Assembly (NCBI GenBank): GCA_964531385.1
Contig: CAZHGC010000005.1
Coordinates: 1 to 64,000, forward strand
Direction: 5' to 3'
Length of the DNA: 64,000 nucleotides
Origin: MGBC114079 sp964531385
Lineage (GTDB): Bacteria > Bacillota > Clostridia > Lachnospirales > CAG-274
Shown here: positions 27,359 through 36,755 of the stretch, piece after piece
Layout of the letters: every line of letters begins with the position of its first letter
Numbering within the stretch: position 1 is the stretch's first letter
Made by a program: the position numbers and the translations under genes
The notes under the pieces: model-generated
The model's database searches: none
What the model was told of the DNA's origin: nothing
Seen by the model: the letters and a program-made list of their open reading frames with translations, nothing else

Positions 27359-29242
27359 TTATTTTTGACTTTGATATTCTGTTATGCAAAAACCAACTCC
27401 GAGCATAATCCAGAACATTGGTGCAACCGAAACAATGCTGTCGGTTGCAAACATTGAAATTAAATATCCGATAATTCCAACCAAAAACGCAAATTTGAGC
27501 GAAATAACAAGTCTATCTTTTTCTAAATCTTTGATAATACTTCGAATTGTTCTGATTACATAGGAGACGAACAAAACGAGCAATACAACCAATGATAAAA
27601 ATCCTGTGTTTATAGCTGTTTGCAAATATAAATTATGCGGTTTGTCAACTATGATGTATGGATTTCCGAGATAGTTCAATTTTTCACGAATTTCATATTG
27701 AGGAAACGCAAGCGAAAAACTATCCGGACCAATTCCGGCTATTATGCCTCTTATGCCGTTTTGGAAAACAAGAGGTATGCTTCTTGACCAAATATATCCT
27801 CGTCCTGTTCCGAATGCTTCATTTCCTTTAAAACCAATTGCTGGTGCTTTTTGATTTAAATCGGCAACTTTATAATGTTTATCGGCAACGGCAAGGTGTC
27901 CGTCGTTTGATACACAAAAATAAATTGAAACCTTATCTTTTTTTACCGCTAAAATAGGTTGTGTATTTTTAATTTTAAATTCTGCAAATAATTCGTTGTG
28001 TTTTTCGCTTTTTAATTCAATTAAAGTTTGGTTGTTGTTTTTTAAAGTAGCTGCATATTCAATGTTTAATTGTCCTTTTTCATATGGAAGCAAAACTTTT
28101 TCTGTGTCATCGGAAATTTGCACAGCATTTTTTTCTTTATCATAATTTAAATAAATTGAACCGTTTTTTGTTAAAATTTCAGCTTTATCATCTTGAAGCC
28201 AAAAATCTTTTAAATAATAGTTATTTTCTGCGTGTTTTATTCCAAGTACAATTTCTATGTTTCTTGAAATTTTTTCCTTTATGGTTTTGTTGTTCAAAAT
28301 AAAGAATGAGGAACCCATAATCGAAAGAATTGTTATTGTTAAAATTACTATCGAAAAAGCTTTTGAACATTCTTTATATTTTTTGTTTTTGATTATATAA
28401 ATAATTCCTACAACAAAAGCGACAAAAAACGCAACGGTAACGGCAACAAAACCGCCTTGTGATTTGCAACCCAAGAGGTTTAATGCCAAAACTATGCTTA
28501 AAATTAAAGAAATATATTTAACAGAAGCTTCAAACGGCTTTTTTGTTATGTTGTATGGCAAAGTTATTGCCAATATTGTTGTGAAAGGAAGGAACAACGC
28601 ACAAAATGAACCGACACAGTTTGGATTATACAAAAGAGAGTAAACTTCTGTGAATTTAATTGTTAAAGGCGAACCGTTGTACATATCGCCGAGAACGTAT
28701 TTTGCACCAAAATTTGTTTTAAAAATGTCCATTCCTAAAAATTGAAACAGTCCGATTCCTCCGATTACGAAAATTGAAGCGAATATTGTAATGATTATAA
28801 ATTTGATGCAAAATTTATTTGTTGCATATCGGAAAGAGACAATCATTAACGCCATATATGAAAGCAGAACCCACAGACTTTCATATCTTTCGCTTATACC
28901 TTGCATTGCAATTTCTTTATATGGCGTTAAAATTGAAGAAAGTATGGCAAAAAAGCCAAAGGTTATACCGCAATAAAACACAGGGTGTTTAAAATCGTAT
29001 TTTTTGAAACCTTTTTGGGGAACATACATAAGAAAAAGAATTGTCATAAGAAATGTTAAACAGCATATGGAAATTGATTTGTAATATGAAAATACATCAA
29101 GAACTTGTCTGTTTGAACGAATTGCTTGTTCCGCTGAACTTACCTCAACGTATGTTGCACTTATAAACAGGGGAACTATTGCCATAATTAAAAATATACA
29201 TATACCAATGGTATAATCATACCAAGATTTCTCATTTTTCAT
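27359..29242 (-). CDS. O-antigen ligase/polymerase family membrane protein
   Basis: About 627 residues, with a dozen membrane helices, a large extracytoplasmic insertion (about 330-450) rich in beta-type sequence, and the Wzy_C-like stretch with GRGYIWSRSIPLVFQN and KPHNLYLQTAINTG. The latter holds the conserved His of ligases and polymerases. It likely polymerises or attaches lipid-linked repeats outside the membrane. The start is uncertain: ATG at 29242 has GGAG 12 bases upstream, while ATG at 29260 has no clear ribosome site. It is the first gene of the operon with the dehydratase and sugar transferase. Confidence 0.8.
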   Translation of the reverse strand: MKNEKSWYDYTIGICIFLIMAIVPLFISATYVEVSSAEQAIRSNRQVLDVFSYYKSISICCLTFLMTILFLMYVPQKGFKKYDFKHPVFYCGITFGFFAILSSILTPYKEIAMQGISERYESLWVLLSYMALMIVSFRYATNKFCIKFIIITIFASIFVIGGIGLFQFLGMDIFKTNFGAKYVLGDMYNGSPLTIKFTEVYSLLYNPNCVGSFCALFLPFTTILAITLPYNITKKPFEASVKYISLILSIVLALNLLGCKSQGGFVAVTVAFFVAFVVGIIYIIKNKKYKECSKAFSIVILTITILSIMGSSFFILNNKTIKEKISRNIEIVLGIKHAENNYYLKDFWLQDDKAEILTKNGSIYLNYDKEKNAVQISDDTEKVLLPYEKGQLNIEYAATLKNNNQTLIELKSEKHNELFAEFKIKNTQPILAVKKDKVSIYFCVSNDGHLAVADKHYKVADLNQKAPAIGFKGNEAFGTGRGYIWSRSIPLVFQNGIRGIIAGIGPDSFSLAFPQYEIREKLNYLGNPYIIVDKPHNLYLQTAINTGFLSLVVLLVLFVSYVIRTIRSIIKDLEKDRLVISLKFAFLVGIIGYLISMFATDSIVSVAPMFWIMLGVGFCITEYQSQK

Positions 29243-29260
29243 TGTTAATTTACGCTCCAT

Positions 29261-29459
29261 TCTTAATTTTGGTGTTAATTTTGCAAATTTAGAAGATTTT
29301 GAAGAAAATTCAAAATATTATATCATAGTAAAAAATAGATAATTGTCAGACTATTACGTTTGCTATGATTGATTAATCTAAAGATTTACAATGTAATATT
29401 AGGCTTTTTAAGCCATTAGCGACTGTTTTTAGCAACTTTACAAAAAAGTTTATGTCGTT
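29261..29459 (-). other. leader of the minus-strand polysaccharide operon
   Basis: A non-coding stretch of about 200 bases between the promoter at 29460 and the ligase gene. It holds a GGCTT / AAGCC hairpin (29403-29413) and a second TATAAT at 29318-29323 with no good -35. No known riboswitch or attenuator was recognised. Confidence 0.4.
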
Positions 29460-29488
29460 ATTATATCATACAATAAAGAGTTAAACAA
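29460..29488 (-). promoter_or_regulatory. sigma-A promoter of the ligase-dehydratase-transferase operon
   Basis: On the minus strand TTGTTT, a 17-base spacer, then TATAAT preceded by TATGA. Confidence 0.65.
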
Positions 29489-29706
29489 CTTAAAAATAAT
29501 TAAAATTTTTTTATTTAAGGATTAATGAAATGGCACGTAAATTTGTGAAATGTGTCTTGATAGAGATGCAGGAAATTTTATCTAAGATTGTGAAATTGTG
29601 ATTGTATTATGCTGTGTAAAAAGATGCTACAAAACAAATGTTTTTTGAAATATATCATAATTTAAATAAATTTCGAAAAAAAATTCGAAAATTGTTAAAT
29701 TTAGTC
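29489..29706. other. non-coding A+T-rich stretch
   Basis: No supported gene or recognised RNA. It separates the divergent promoters at 29460 (minus) and 29707 (plus). Confidence 0.4.
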
Positions 29707-29735
29707 TTGCAATTAAATTTGATTAATGCTATAAT
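29707..29735 (+). promoter_or_regulatory. sigma-A promoter of the small membrane protein gene
   Basis: TTGCAA, a 17-base spacer, then TATAAT. The start codon is about 40 bases further on. Confidence 0.8.
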
Positions 29736-29774
29736 AAAATAAATCGAACATAAATTTGTGATAGGAGGGGCATT

Positions 29775-30083
29775 ATGAAAATTTATTCTTTACTTAAATT
29801 CTTAAAAAAATCGTGCTTTATTGGGAGCTTTCTCTTTTTCTTTAATTTTGCATGGTGTACATTTTTTATGGTTGAATTCGATACTATGTTTTGGTTTACT
29901 TTTCCTGCAATTGTATATGTGTTCGTTTCATATTCGTTATATTGCATTGTGGAAAGCTTTAAAGAAGAGAACATTTTGCCGAAAAATAGAAGAAAAATTA
30001 TTAATATTGACAATTATAGATATTGCAAGAAGAACGTTAGTTTTAGTGATTTTGAAGAGCTTGGAAATTCTTCCGTATCTTGA
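29775..30083 (+). CDS. small membrane protein of unknown function
   Basis: 102 residues that I do not recognise. Two hydrophobic segments (about 13-33 and 40-62) are followed by a charged cytoplasmic-looking tail. It is supported as a gene by a near-consensus promoter and a strong AGGAGGGG ribosome site four bases before the ATG. There is no close partner: the next gene starts about 250 bases later. Function cannot be inferred. Confidence 0.65.
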   Translation: MKIYSLLKFLKKSCFIGSFLFFFNFAWCTFFMVEFDTMFWFTFPAIVYVFVSYSLYCIVESFKEENILPKNRRKIINIDNYRYCKKNVSFSDFEELGNSSVS

Positions 30084-30334
30084 AAAAGTTTGGCAATTTA
30101 TTTCGTATAATTTGTTTTGGGTTCTGTTCAAATGGGGTTTTATGTGTTATAATAATGGTAATACCGAATAATTATAATTTTACCGTTTTGCTTGATAGTT
30201 CCGAATTGTTTTGTTAATTTTTTTGTGTTAGGCTGTTGTTATGGGTTTTTGATAATTGGGAAATATCGTTTTGAACTTGTTTTATTAAATTTGCGGTATT
30301 GTTTATGAGAAATAATTTTTTGGGGGGAATGTCT

Positions 30335-31777
30335 ATGAACAATAAATACGATGTAATAATAGTTGGTTCAGGTCCGACGGGAATATTTGCAAGTTATGAA
30401 TTTACTTTAAAAGCACCAAATTTAAAAATTCTTTTGGTTGACAAAGGAAACGATATTTATCACAGAAAATGTCCGATATTGGACGGGAAGCTTAAAATGT
30501 GTCCACATACAGATTTGAAAAAAGATTATGCCGCTTGTAGTCCGGCGTGTTCAATTACTGCGGGTTTTGGCGGAGCAGGGGCATACAGTGACGGAAAGTT
30601 TAATATAACTACCGAATTTGGTGGGTGGCTTTCAGATTATATTTCTGATGAACATTTGTTGGAACTTATAAAATATGTTGACCGGATAAATTTGAAACAT
30701 GGGGCGACAGAAACAATTACCGACCCAACAACAGAGGCGGTTAGGCTTATTGAAAAGAAGGTTTACGGAGCGGGGCTGAAGCTTCTTCGTGCAAATGTTC
30801 GTCATCTTGGAACAGAAAACAATCTTCAAATATTGAAGAATATATTCGAATATTTGAAAGATAAAGTTGATATGGTTTTTAAAACAGAAGTTAAAGATGT
30901 TTTGGTTGAAAAAAACGATAATGATTTTGTTGTTTCGGGAATTGAACTTCAAAACGGAAAAAAAATTTTTGCGAAAAATGTAATTGTTGCACCAGGAAGA
31001 GACGGCTCGAAATGGCTTGTTGATGTGCTTAAAAAGCACGATTTGGAAGTTTACAACAATCAAGTTGACGTTGGTGTTCGAGTTGAAACTTCTGATATAA
31101 TAATGAGAGAGATAAACGAAAATTTGTATGAGGGTAAATTTTTGTTTAATTCATCGGTTGGAACGCAAGTTAGGACATTTTGTAGCAATCCTTCGGGGCA
31201 CGTTGTTATAGAAAATCATACCGGAATTATGGCGGCAAACGGTCATTCTTTCTATGATAAAAATTTGGGGTCTCAGAATACAAATTTTGCTCTTCTTGTT
31301 TCACATAAATTTTCGGAGCCTTTTAATAAACCGAACGAATATGCTATGGAAATTTGTAAAAGAGCAAATGATTTGTCTAACGGAAGCGTTATTGTTCAAA
31401 AATTTGGCGATATAATTAAGGGAAGACGCTCTACGGAAAAAAGAATAAAAGAGGGGTTTGTTGTTCCAACGCTGAAAGAAGCAATTCCGGGGGATTTGGG
31501 GCTTGTTTTGCCTTATAACACTATGAAAAGTTTAATTGAAATGATTTATGCACTTGACAAAGTTACACCGGGGATTGCCTCTGAACATACTTTGTTTTAC
31601 GGAGTTGAGGCTAAATTTTATTCGGCTCGGCCGATGCTTTCGGAAAGGCTTGAAACAAAAATTAAAGGTCTGTTTTGCGGAGGAGACGGAGCGGGAATAA
31701 CAAGAGGGCTTGCTCAAGCGGGTGCAGCTGGTGTTTTGGCGGCACGTTCGGTTATTGAAAATTTTGAAAATTTGTAA
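30335..31777 (+). CDS. FAD-dependent oxidoreductase (COG2509-like)
   Basis: 480 residues. An N-terminal Rossmann dinucleotide motif, VGSGPTGIFASYE, is followed by CSITAGFGGAGAYSDGKFN, a hallmark of the COG2509 flavoprotein family. A second part has VAPGRDGSKWL, and the C-terminus has FCGGDGAGITRGLAQAGAAG, in part, which closes the FAD site. The substrate is unknown. The start is the ATG at 30335, seven bases after GGGGGG; two earlier in-frame ATGs have no proper spacing. It appears monocistronic. Confidence 0.85.
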   Translation: MNNKYDVIIVGSGPTGIFASYEFTLKAPNLKILLVDKGNDIYHRKCPILDGKLKMCPHTDLKKDYAACSPACSITAGFGGAGAYSDGKFNITTEFGGWLSDYISDEHLLELIKYVDRINLKHGATETITDPTTEAVRLIEKKVYGAGLKLLRANVRHLGTENNLQILKNIFEYLKDKVDMVFKTEVKDVLVEKNDNDFVVSGIELQNGKKIFAKNVIVAPGRDGSKWLVDVLKKHDLEVYNNQVDVGVRVETSDIIMREINENLYEGKFLFNSSVGTQVRTFCSNPSGHVVIENHTGIMAANGHSFYDKNLGSQNTNFALLVSHKFSEPFNKPNEYAMEICKRANDLSNGSVIVQKFGDIIKGRRSTEKRIKEGFVVPTLKEAIPGDLGLVLPYNTMKSLIEMIYALDKVTPGIASEHTLFYGVEAKFYSARPMLSERLETKIKGLFCGGDGAGITRGLAQAGAAGVLAARSVIENFENL

Positions 31778-31826
31778 TGTTTGCGAAAAAAAGAGTTTTT
31801 TGTTATTTTATTTATTTATATTTTAA

Positions 31827-31855
31827 TTGAAAAAAACAGGTTAAAATGGTATAAT
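31827..31855 (+). promoter_or_regulatory. sigma-A promoter of the alarmone synthetase gene
   Basis: TTGAAA, a 17-base spacer, then TATAAT. The leader is about 115 bases. Confidence 0.8.
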
Positions 31856-31975
31856 TGTTATGTGAAGCAATTTTAGGAAATGATAAGAATATTTTACACT
31901 TGAAAACATTATAAAATTTACTATGGAGAGCATATTTGAAATTGATTTTACAAACTTTGTTTATAGGGGGTTTTT

Positions 31976-32782
31976 ATGGAAATTATAAATTGGAAGGAAG
32001 TTTTGCTTCCTTATGAGCAAGTTGTTGATGAACTTATTGTTAAATTTAACAGCATAAAGAGAGAATATAAAATGAAAGGATTGCATTCGCCGATTGAACA
32101 AGTTGACGGAAGAGTTAAAGCTATTTCAAGCATTATCGATAAGGCGAGCAAAAGGAATATTCCTCTTGAAAATGTTTTTGAAAAGCTTGAAGATATTTCG
32201 GGTGTTAGAATTATTTGCAGATTTGTTGAAGATATTGACAGAGTTGTTGCACTTATTCGTGAAAGAAACGGAAAAGATATGGAAGTTTTGGAAGAAGAGG
32301 ACTATATCACAAACACGAAAAAAAGCGGATATCGAAGCTATCATATTACCATAAATTATCCAATTATAACGGTTAATGGAAAAAAGAATATTAAAGCTGA
32401 AATTCAAATAAGAACTTTGGCGATGAACTTTTGGGCAACAATTGAACATTCGTTGAGATACAAATATAACGGGAATATGCCAGACGAGCTTAAAAAAAGA
32501 CTTCAAGCCTGTGCGGAAGCTGCCTTTGTTTTGGATACGGAAATGACAACAATTAGAGATGAACTTCTTGAAGCTCAAAAAATTGTTCAAACAAAAAATA
32601 ATCTTGTTAATGAAATTATCAATAACATACATAATTTGTATTTTTATGCAAAAGTTGAAAAAATGAATGAATTTAATCAAAAGTTTATTGAGCTTTATCA
32701 AGAAGGAAACATCGATAAATTATTTGAATTTAACAGACAGCTTGAAGTTATGGCTCAACTTTACAAAGTTAAATATATTTAA
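31976..32782 (+). CDS. small alarmone synthetase (GTP pyrophosphokinase family)
   Basis: 268 residues with the RelA/SpoT synthetase fold but no hydrolase or regulatory domains. Visible motifs are HSPIEQVDGRVKAISSI, EDISGVRIICRF, KKSGYRSYHI and AEIQIRTLAMNFWATIEH. It is of the RelQ/RelP kind, making (p)ppGpp from ATP and GDP/GTP in stress. A C-terminal helical extension of about 60 residues exceeds the usual ~210 residues. AGGGGG precedes the ATG. It is 11 bases ahead of the phosphoesterase gene, so they are cotranscribed. Confidence 0.88.
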   Translation: MEIINWKEVLLPYEQVVDELIVKFNSIKREYKMKGLHSPIEQVDGRVKAISSIIDKASKRNIPLENVFEKLEDISGVRIICRFVEDIDRVVALIRERNGKDMEVLEEEDYITNTKKSGYRSYHITINYPIITVNGKKNIKAEIQIRTLAMNFWATIEHSLRYKYNGNMPDELKKRLQACAEAAFVLDTEMTTIRDELLEAQKIVQTKNNLVNEIINNIHNLYFYAKVEKMNEFNQKFIELYQEGNIDKLFEFNRQLEVMAQLYKVKYI

Positions 32783-32793
32783 GGTTTGATTTT

Positions 32794-33483
32794 ATGAATT
32801 TTTTTGCTATTTCTGATTTACATTTGAGTTTTTTTAAAGATAAGCCTATGGATATTTTTGGCGATAATTGGAAAAATCATCACATTAAACTGAAGAAGAA
32901 TTGGCTTGAAGTTGTTGGTGATGATGATTTTGTTTTTATTCCGGGGGATATATCGTGGGCGAAATCTTTGGAGGAGTTTAAGCCTGATGTTGAATTTATC
33001 CACTCTTTGACAGGAAAAAAGATATTTTTGGCGGGAAATCACGATTATTGGTGGGGTTCGACAGCTGCACTTAATGAAATGTATGAGGATATGTTTTTTA
33101 TGAAAAACACTTATGTTCCTTTTGATGATTTTGCTTTATGCGGAACAAGAGGGTGGCTTTGTCCGAACGACACTTTTTTTACTCCACACGATAAAAAAAT
33201 TTATTTGAGGGAAGCGGGGCGGCTTGAACGCTCGCTTGATAGGGCTGTTTCGGCGGGGTTTGAAAAAATTATTGTTATGAATCATTATCCGCTGACAAAC
33301 GATAAAAAGGAAAATTCACTTTTTATTGATATAATAAAAAAATATCCTGTTGAAAGAGTTATTTATGGTCATTTGCATGGAGAAAACAGCTTTTATTCAA
33401 GCTTTCAGGGGGTTGTTGACGGAATTGAATTTACTTTGGTTTCTTCTGATTATTTGAATTTTATGCCTGTTAAAATTTTATAA
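32794..33483 (+). CDS. calcineurin-like metallophosphoesterase
   Basis: 229 residues with the five metal motifs of the family: SDLHLS, PGDISWAKS, AGNHDYWWG, MNHYPL and YGHLHGE. The presence of WW after NHD marks the clostridial YkuE-like or UPF-type subgroup. The substrate is unknown; linkage to an alarmone synthetase is intriguing but proves nothing. The ribosome site is weak (AAGG), suggesting translation is helped by the upstream gene. Confidence 0.85.
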   Translation: MNFFAISDLHLSFFKDKPMDIFGDNWKNHHIKLKKNWLEVVGDDDFVFIPGDISWAKSLEEFKPDVEFIHSLTGKKIFLAGNHDYWWGSTAALNEMYEDMFFMKNTYVPFDDFALCGTRGWLCPNDTFFTPHDKKIYLREAGRLERSLDRAVSAGFEKIIVMNHYPLTNDKKENSLFIDIIKKYPVERVIYGHLHGENSFYSSFQGVVDGIEFTLVSSDYLNFMPVKIL

Positions 33484-33488
33484 AGTTC

Positions 33489-33517
33489 TTGACGTGCATA
33501 TATTTTCTACTTATAAT
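33489..33517 (+). promoter_or_regulatory. sigma-A promoter of the cyclophilin gene
   Basis: TTGACG, a 17-base spacer, then TATAAT. Confidence 0.8.
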
Positions 33518-33591
33518 ACTTATGAGGAAGCTGTTTGGCAATGATTTACAACAGCGAATCATATTTTATTATTATGAAAGGAATTATTTTT

Positions 33592-34110
33592 ATGTCAAAT
33601 CCTATTGTTACATTTGAAATGGAAAACGGTGATGTTTTTAAAGCAGAACTTTATCCTGAAATTGCTCCTAACACTGTAAATAATTTTATAAGCCTTATAA
33701 ATAAAAAATTTTATGACGGGCTTATTTTTCACAGAGTTATAAGCGGATTTATGATTCAAGGCGGTTGTCCGGAGGGAACAGGAACAGGCGGACCGGGATA
33801 CAGCATTAAAGGCGAGTTTTCAATGAACGGTTTTAAAAACGAACTTAAACATACAGAGGGCGTTTTGTCTATGGCAAGAGCATATCCTCCTGATTCTGCC
33901 GGTTCTCAATTTTTCGTTATGCACAAAACTTCACCTCATCTTGACGGCTCTTATGCCGCTTTTGGAAAAGTTACTGAGGGTATGGATATTGTTAATAAAA
34001 TTGCGGAAACCGCAACAGATTATAGCGACAGACCTTTGGAAGAGCAAAAAATTAAAAGCGTTACGGTTGAGCTTTTTGGCGAAACATATGACGAGCCGGA
34101 AAAAGTTTGA
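33592..34110 (+). CDS. cyclophilin-type peptidyl-prolyl isomerase
   Basis: 172 residues with a complete cyclophilin core: FHRVISGFMIQGGCPEGTGTGGPGY, in part, carrying the catalytic Arg, then SMARAYPPDSAGSQFFVM and FGKVTEGMDIV. There is no signal peptide, so it is cytoplasmic. It speeds proline isomerisation in folding. The start is set at the ATG nine bases after AAAGGA; the upstream in-frame ATG would add 19 residues without family support. Confidence 0.92.
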   Translation: MSNPIVTFEMENGDVFKAELYPEIAPNTVNNFISLINKKFYDGLIFHRVISGFMIQGGCPEGTGTGGPGYSIKGEFSMNGFKNELKHTEGVLSMARAYPPDSAGSQFFVMHKTSPHLDGSYAAFGKVTEGMDIVNKIAETATDYSDRPLEEQKIKSVTVELFGETYDEPEKV

Positions 34111-34182
34111 TTGTATTCGTTTGAGCTTTTGTGAAGTGGGCTATTATCTAAAAAGCTTGACGTTTGATTTTGTGTAAAAATT

Positions 34183-34230
34183 ATAGGCTAATGAGTTTGA
34201 AAAATTTTTCATACTTATTAGCCTATTTTT
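34183..34230. terminator. bidirectional terminator
   Basis: ATAGGCTAATGAGT pairs with ACTTATTAGCCTAT (one mismatch), followed by TTTTT on the plus strand; A-rich DNA before the stem allows minus-strand use. It lies between the cyclophilin gene and the jetD fragment. Confidence 0.8.
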
Positions 34231-34234
34231 GCAA

Positions 34235-34927
34235 TTACATATTGTGCCAGCTTATAATTTCCTGTTCCAATTTACAGTTATTTTTTAGCATAAATTCCAT
34301 AACTTCAGCGTAAAAATTATTTTTTATTAATGAGTTTGCTTTGATTTTATCGTTTTTTTCAAGTGGTTTGCAATATTTTTTGAAGTTTGTTAAATTTTCG
34401 ATATTCATATTTAGGGGTGAAAAATTAATCCCTGTTTTTTCGATTAAATTTTTTAAAATGAAATATCCGTCTGGATCGATGTCGCCAAAGTGATACCATA
34501 AAATAGATTTATTAAATTTTGCAATTTTCTTCAAAAAATTTTGTTTTGCTGTGTTATGGTATCCGCTTAAATAAATAAATGTAGTTTGATTGTCATTAAT
34601 TCTATTATACGAAGTTAGATTTTCAACTGTTACAATTTTGTTTGAATTGATTTTTATTGATTTTATTTGTTCAAGTGTTTCAGATGAAACCGCTATTGGG
34701 TTATTTTGAGTTATATTGATGAAATTTCCGTCAATATAATAAATCTCAACCTTTCCTTTGAAAAATATATACGACGGATTTGAAAAAATATGATATTCTT
34801 CGAGAATTGTCTGTTCTTTTTCTTTTTTCTCAAAGCAAGATAAATCTTGCTCAAATTTGCCATAATCTTCAATTATTTTGCAAATTCGAGATTTATAGCT
34901 GTTTTCAAAAAGCTTTGTATCTCCCAA
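34235..34927 (-). pseudogene. jetD fragment (Wadjet Toprim nuclease subunit, C-terminal part)
   Basis: About 230 residues matching the DUF2220 / JetD C-terminal region. The line VTVENLTSYNRI carries a Toprim glutamate, then come YLSGYHNTAK and WYHFGDIDPDGYF with the DxD pair. JetD is the DNA-cleaving, topoisomerase-VI-like subunit of the Wadjet anti-plasmid system. The N-terminal arm domain is absent: the frame is open upstream for only about 20 codons, reading YISWQNNSYIGTTLGDTK, into the 3' end of the jetA fragment, in another frame. No ribosome site is seen. The Toprim residues are intact, but the protein is probably not made or not functional. Confidence 0.75.
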
Positions 34928-35628
34928 AGTTGTTCCAATATAGCTATTATTTTGCCACGATATATATGAATATTATTTTGTGGTTTTGTTAGTCTTGCGT
35001 ATTCTTTTATAAAATCGCCGTCACAATAAGCAATTATATTTTCTGTTAAACTTTCATAAGAAATTTCTTGCATAATTTTTTCGATTATTTTACGAATGTA
35101 TGTTGACATTTTTTTTAAAGATTCAGAGAGAGATTTTGCATTTTTATAAACATTTTTCAATGCACCAACATAAGGGTCACCATTCCATTGTTCTGTGTTT
35201 AATAAAGTGTTATAAATATTATACATATAGCTTGCAAGTTCTTCTCTTTCCGGACGTTCCAAGCGAAGCAATAATTCGGCAAGAAAAACCCCTTGTTCTG
35301 TCATTACTGTATATTTTTCAAAGGTTAATTCATCTATTTCTTCTTCAAGCCAGCCAACTTCTTTGTTTGAAAATTTTCGCAAATAATCGCTTGCCATATC
35401 TTGATAATTTTTATTAAGCATATCAATATCGGTTGTCAATTCTTTGGAATTTTCGGAAAGATAGTATGCCAATTCGTCTCGCAAAGCATTTCTTTTTATT
35501 CTGTATGATATTTCGTTATCATATTGTTTGTATATAAATCTTAGCAAGCTTGAATTTGTTTTATAATTGCTTCCGCTTGATAAAGGATTGAAGAAATTAC
35601 TTGGAATTATATCAAAAACATTGTTCAT
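34873..35628 (-). pseudogene. jetA fragment (Wadjet kleisin-like subunit, N-terminal part)
   Basis: Residues 1 to ~225 resemble the N-terminal half of the DUF5716 / JetA family: a start like IPSNFFNPLSSG, then GWLEEEIDELTFEKYTVMTEQG, in part, then PYVGALKNVYKNAKSLSESLKK and YARLTKPQNNIHIYR. JetA is the MukF-like kleisin of Wadjet and is normally about twice as long. From about 34960 the frame runs into the jetD sequence in the wrong frame and stops. JetA's C-terminus, all of jetB and jetC, and the jetD front are missing. GGTGAG precedes the ATG. Confidence 0.75.
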
Positions 35629-35699
35629 TTTCTCACCGCCTTTTTTGTTTTGCCGGCAATTGGTAGTTGTTTAAAAGTTGTTTCAAAAAAATATTGATT

Positions 35700-35764
35700 A
35701 AAAAAGGGCATAAATTTCACAAAATTATAAATAGAAAAGGTTAAAAGGGTGAAATTTATGTCCC
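35700..35764 (-). terminator. terminator after the TIGR01212 radical SAM gene
   Basis: On the minus strand GGGACATAAATTTCAC pairs with GTGAAATTTATGCCC (one bulged base), then TTTTTT. The loop is long, about 28 bases. Confidence 0.75.
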
Positions 35765-35813
35765 GAAAAGTTTGAAGTTTTGAATATTACTAATAAGCTG
35801 TTTTTGACGAATT

Positions 35814-36755
35814 TTATTTGCCGAAAACAGCCGAACCGTTTAAATAATTAAATTTTTTGCCTTGATAAGCTCCTGTTTCAAGCATTCTGTTTTCTATTTC
35901 TTCTTTTATTTTCCACCAACCGGTGTTCCAATTTACAAAAAGCGAATTTTCTTTTGGAGCACGTCCAATAATTCTTTGAACGGAAATATCGGGGGAAAGA
36001 TATTGAAGAAATGTAATTACACGATTTATATAATCTTCAAGCGAAAGCATTTCAAATTCGTTGTTTAAATATTGCTCTGCTATTTTAGTATTTTTCATAA
36101 TGTACAATGCGTGCAGTTTAACGTGCGTTGAAGAAAGTGCCGAAATTATTTTTGCTGTTTCTATTACATCAAGCTCTGTATCCCAAGGTAGATTTAAAAT
36201 AACATGAGTGCAGAGGTCGAAACCGCATTTTTTTATTTGCGATGCGGCATAAACGTATTCTGCAAGAGAATGCCCACGATTTATTTTTTTTAGTGTGTGA
36301 TAATTTGCGGTTTGCAAACCCAATTCCAATGTTATATTTATATTTGTTTGCTCTTTAAATTTTTTTAAAAAGTCCAAATATTTTTCATTTATACAATCCG
36401 GTCTTGTTGAAATAGATATATCAACGATATAGGGGAGGTTTGCATCGGATATATATTTTTTAAAATCATCAAGAGGCATAAATGTATTGGTATAATTTTG
36501 AAAATATGCAATAAATTTTTCTGCCTTATATTTATTTTTTATATATTCCATATTTTTATTGAGTTGTTCGGAAACAGAGAGTGAATTTGACAAACATTCA
36601 AACCCTGCTGCCTCATCTCCGCAATATGTGCAACCCCCAAATCCGATTGTGCCGTTTCTGTTTGGACAAGTTATTGGCAAATTTATTGGCAATTTATAAA
36701 CTTTTGAATTAAATTTATTTTTTAAATAATCGGAATATTTATAATAGAGCTCCAT
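35814..36755 (-). CDS. TIGR01212 family radical SAM protein (YtqA-like)
   Basis: 313 residues. The iron-sulfur cysteines have the unusual wide spacing of this family: Cys30 in CPNRNGTIGFGGCTYC, then Cys42 and Cys45. It continues with YFQNYTNTF, STRPDCI and LELGLQTA. The family is widespread in Firmicutes; its substrate is not well established, though tRNA modification has been suggested. The start is the ATG at 36755, whose A is shared with the TAA of the upstream gene (TAATG), so the two genes are translationally coupled. The TTG six bases earlier is an alternative. Confidence 0.85.
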   Translation of the reverse strand: MELYYKYSDYLKNKFNSKVYKLPINLPITCPNRNGTIGFGGCTYCGDEAAGFECLSNSLSVSEQLNKNMEYIKNKYKAEKFIAYFQNYTNTFMPLDDFKKYISDANLPYIVDISISTRPDCINEKYLDFLKKFKEQTNINITLELGLQTANYHTLKKINRGHSLAEYVYAASQIKKCGFDLCTHVILNLPWDTELDVIETAKIISALSSTHVKLHALYIMKNTKIAEQYLNNEFEMLSLEDYINRVITFLQYLSPDISVQRIIGRAPKENSLFVNWNTGWWKIKEEIENRMLETGAYQGKKFNYLNGSAVFGK

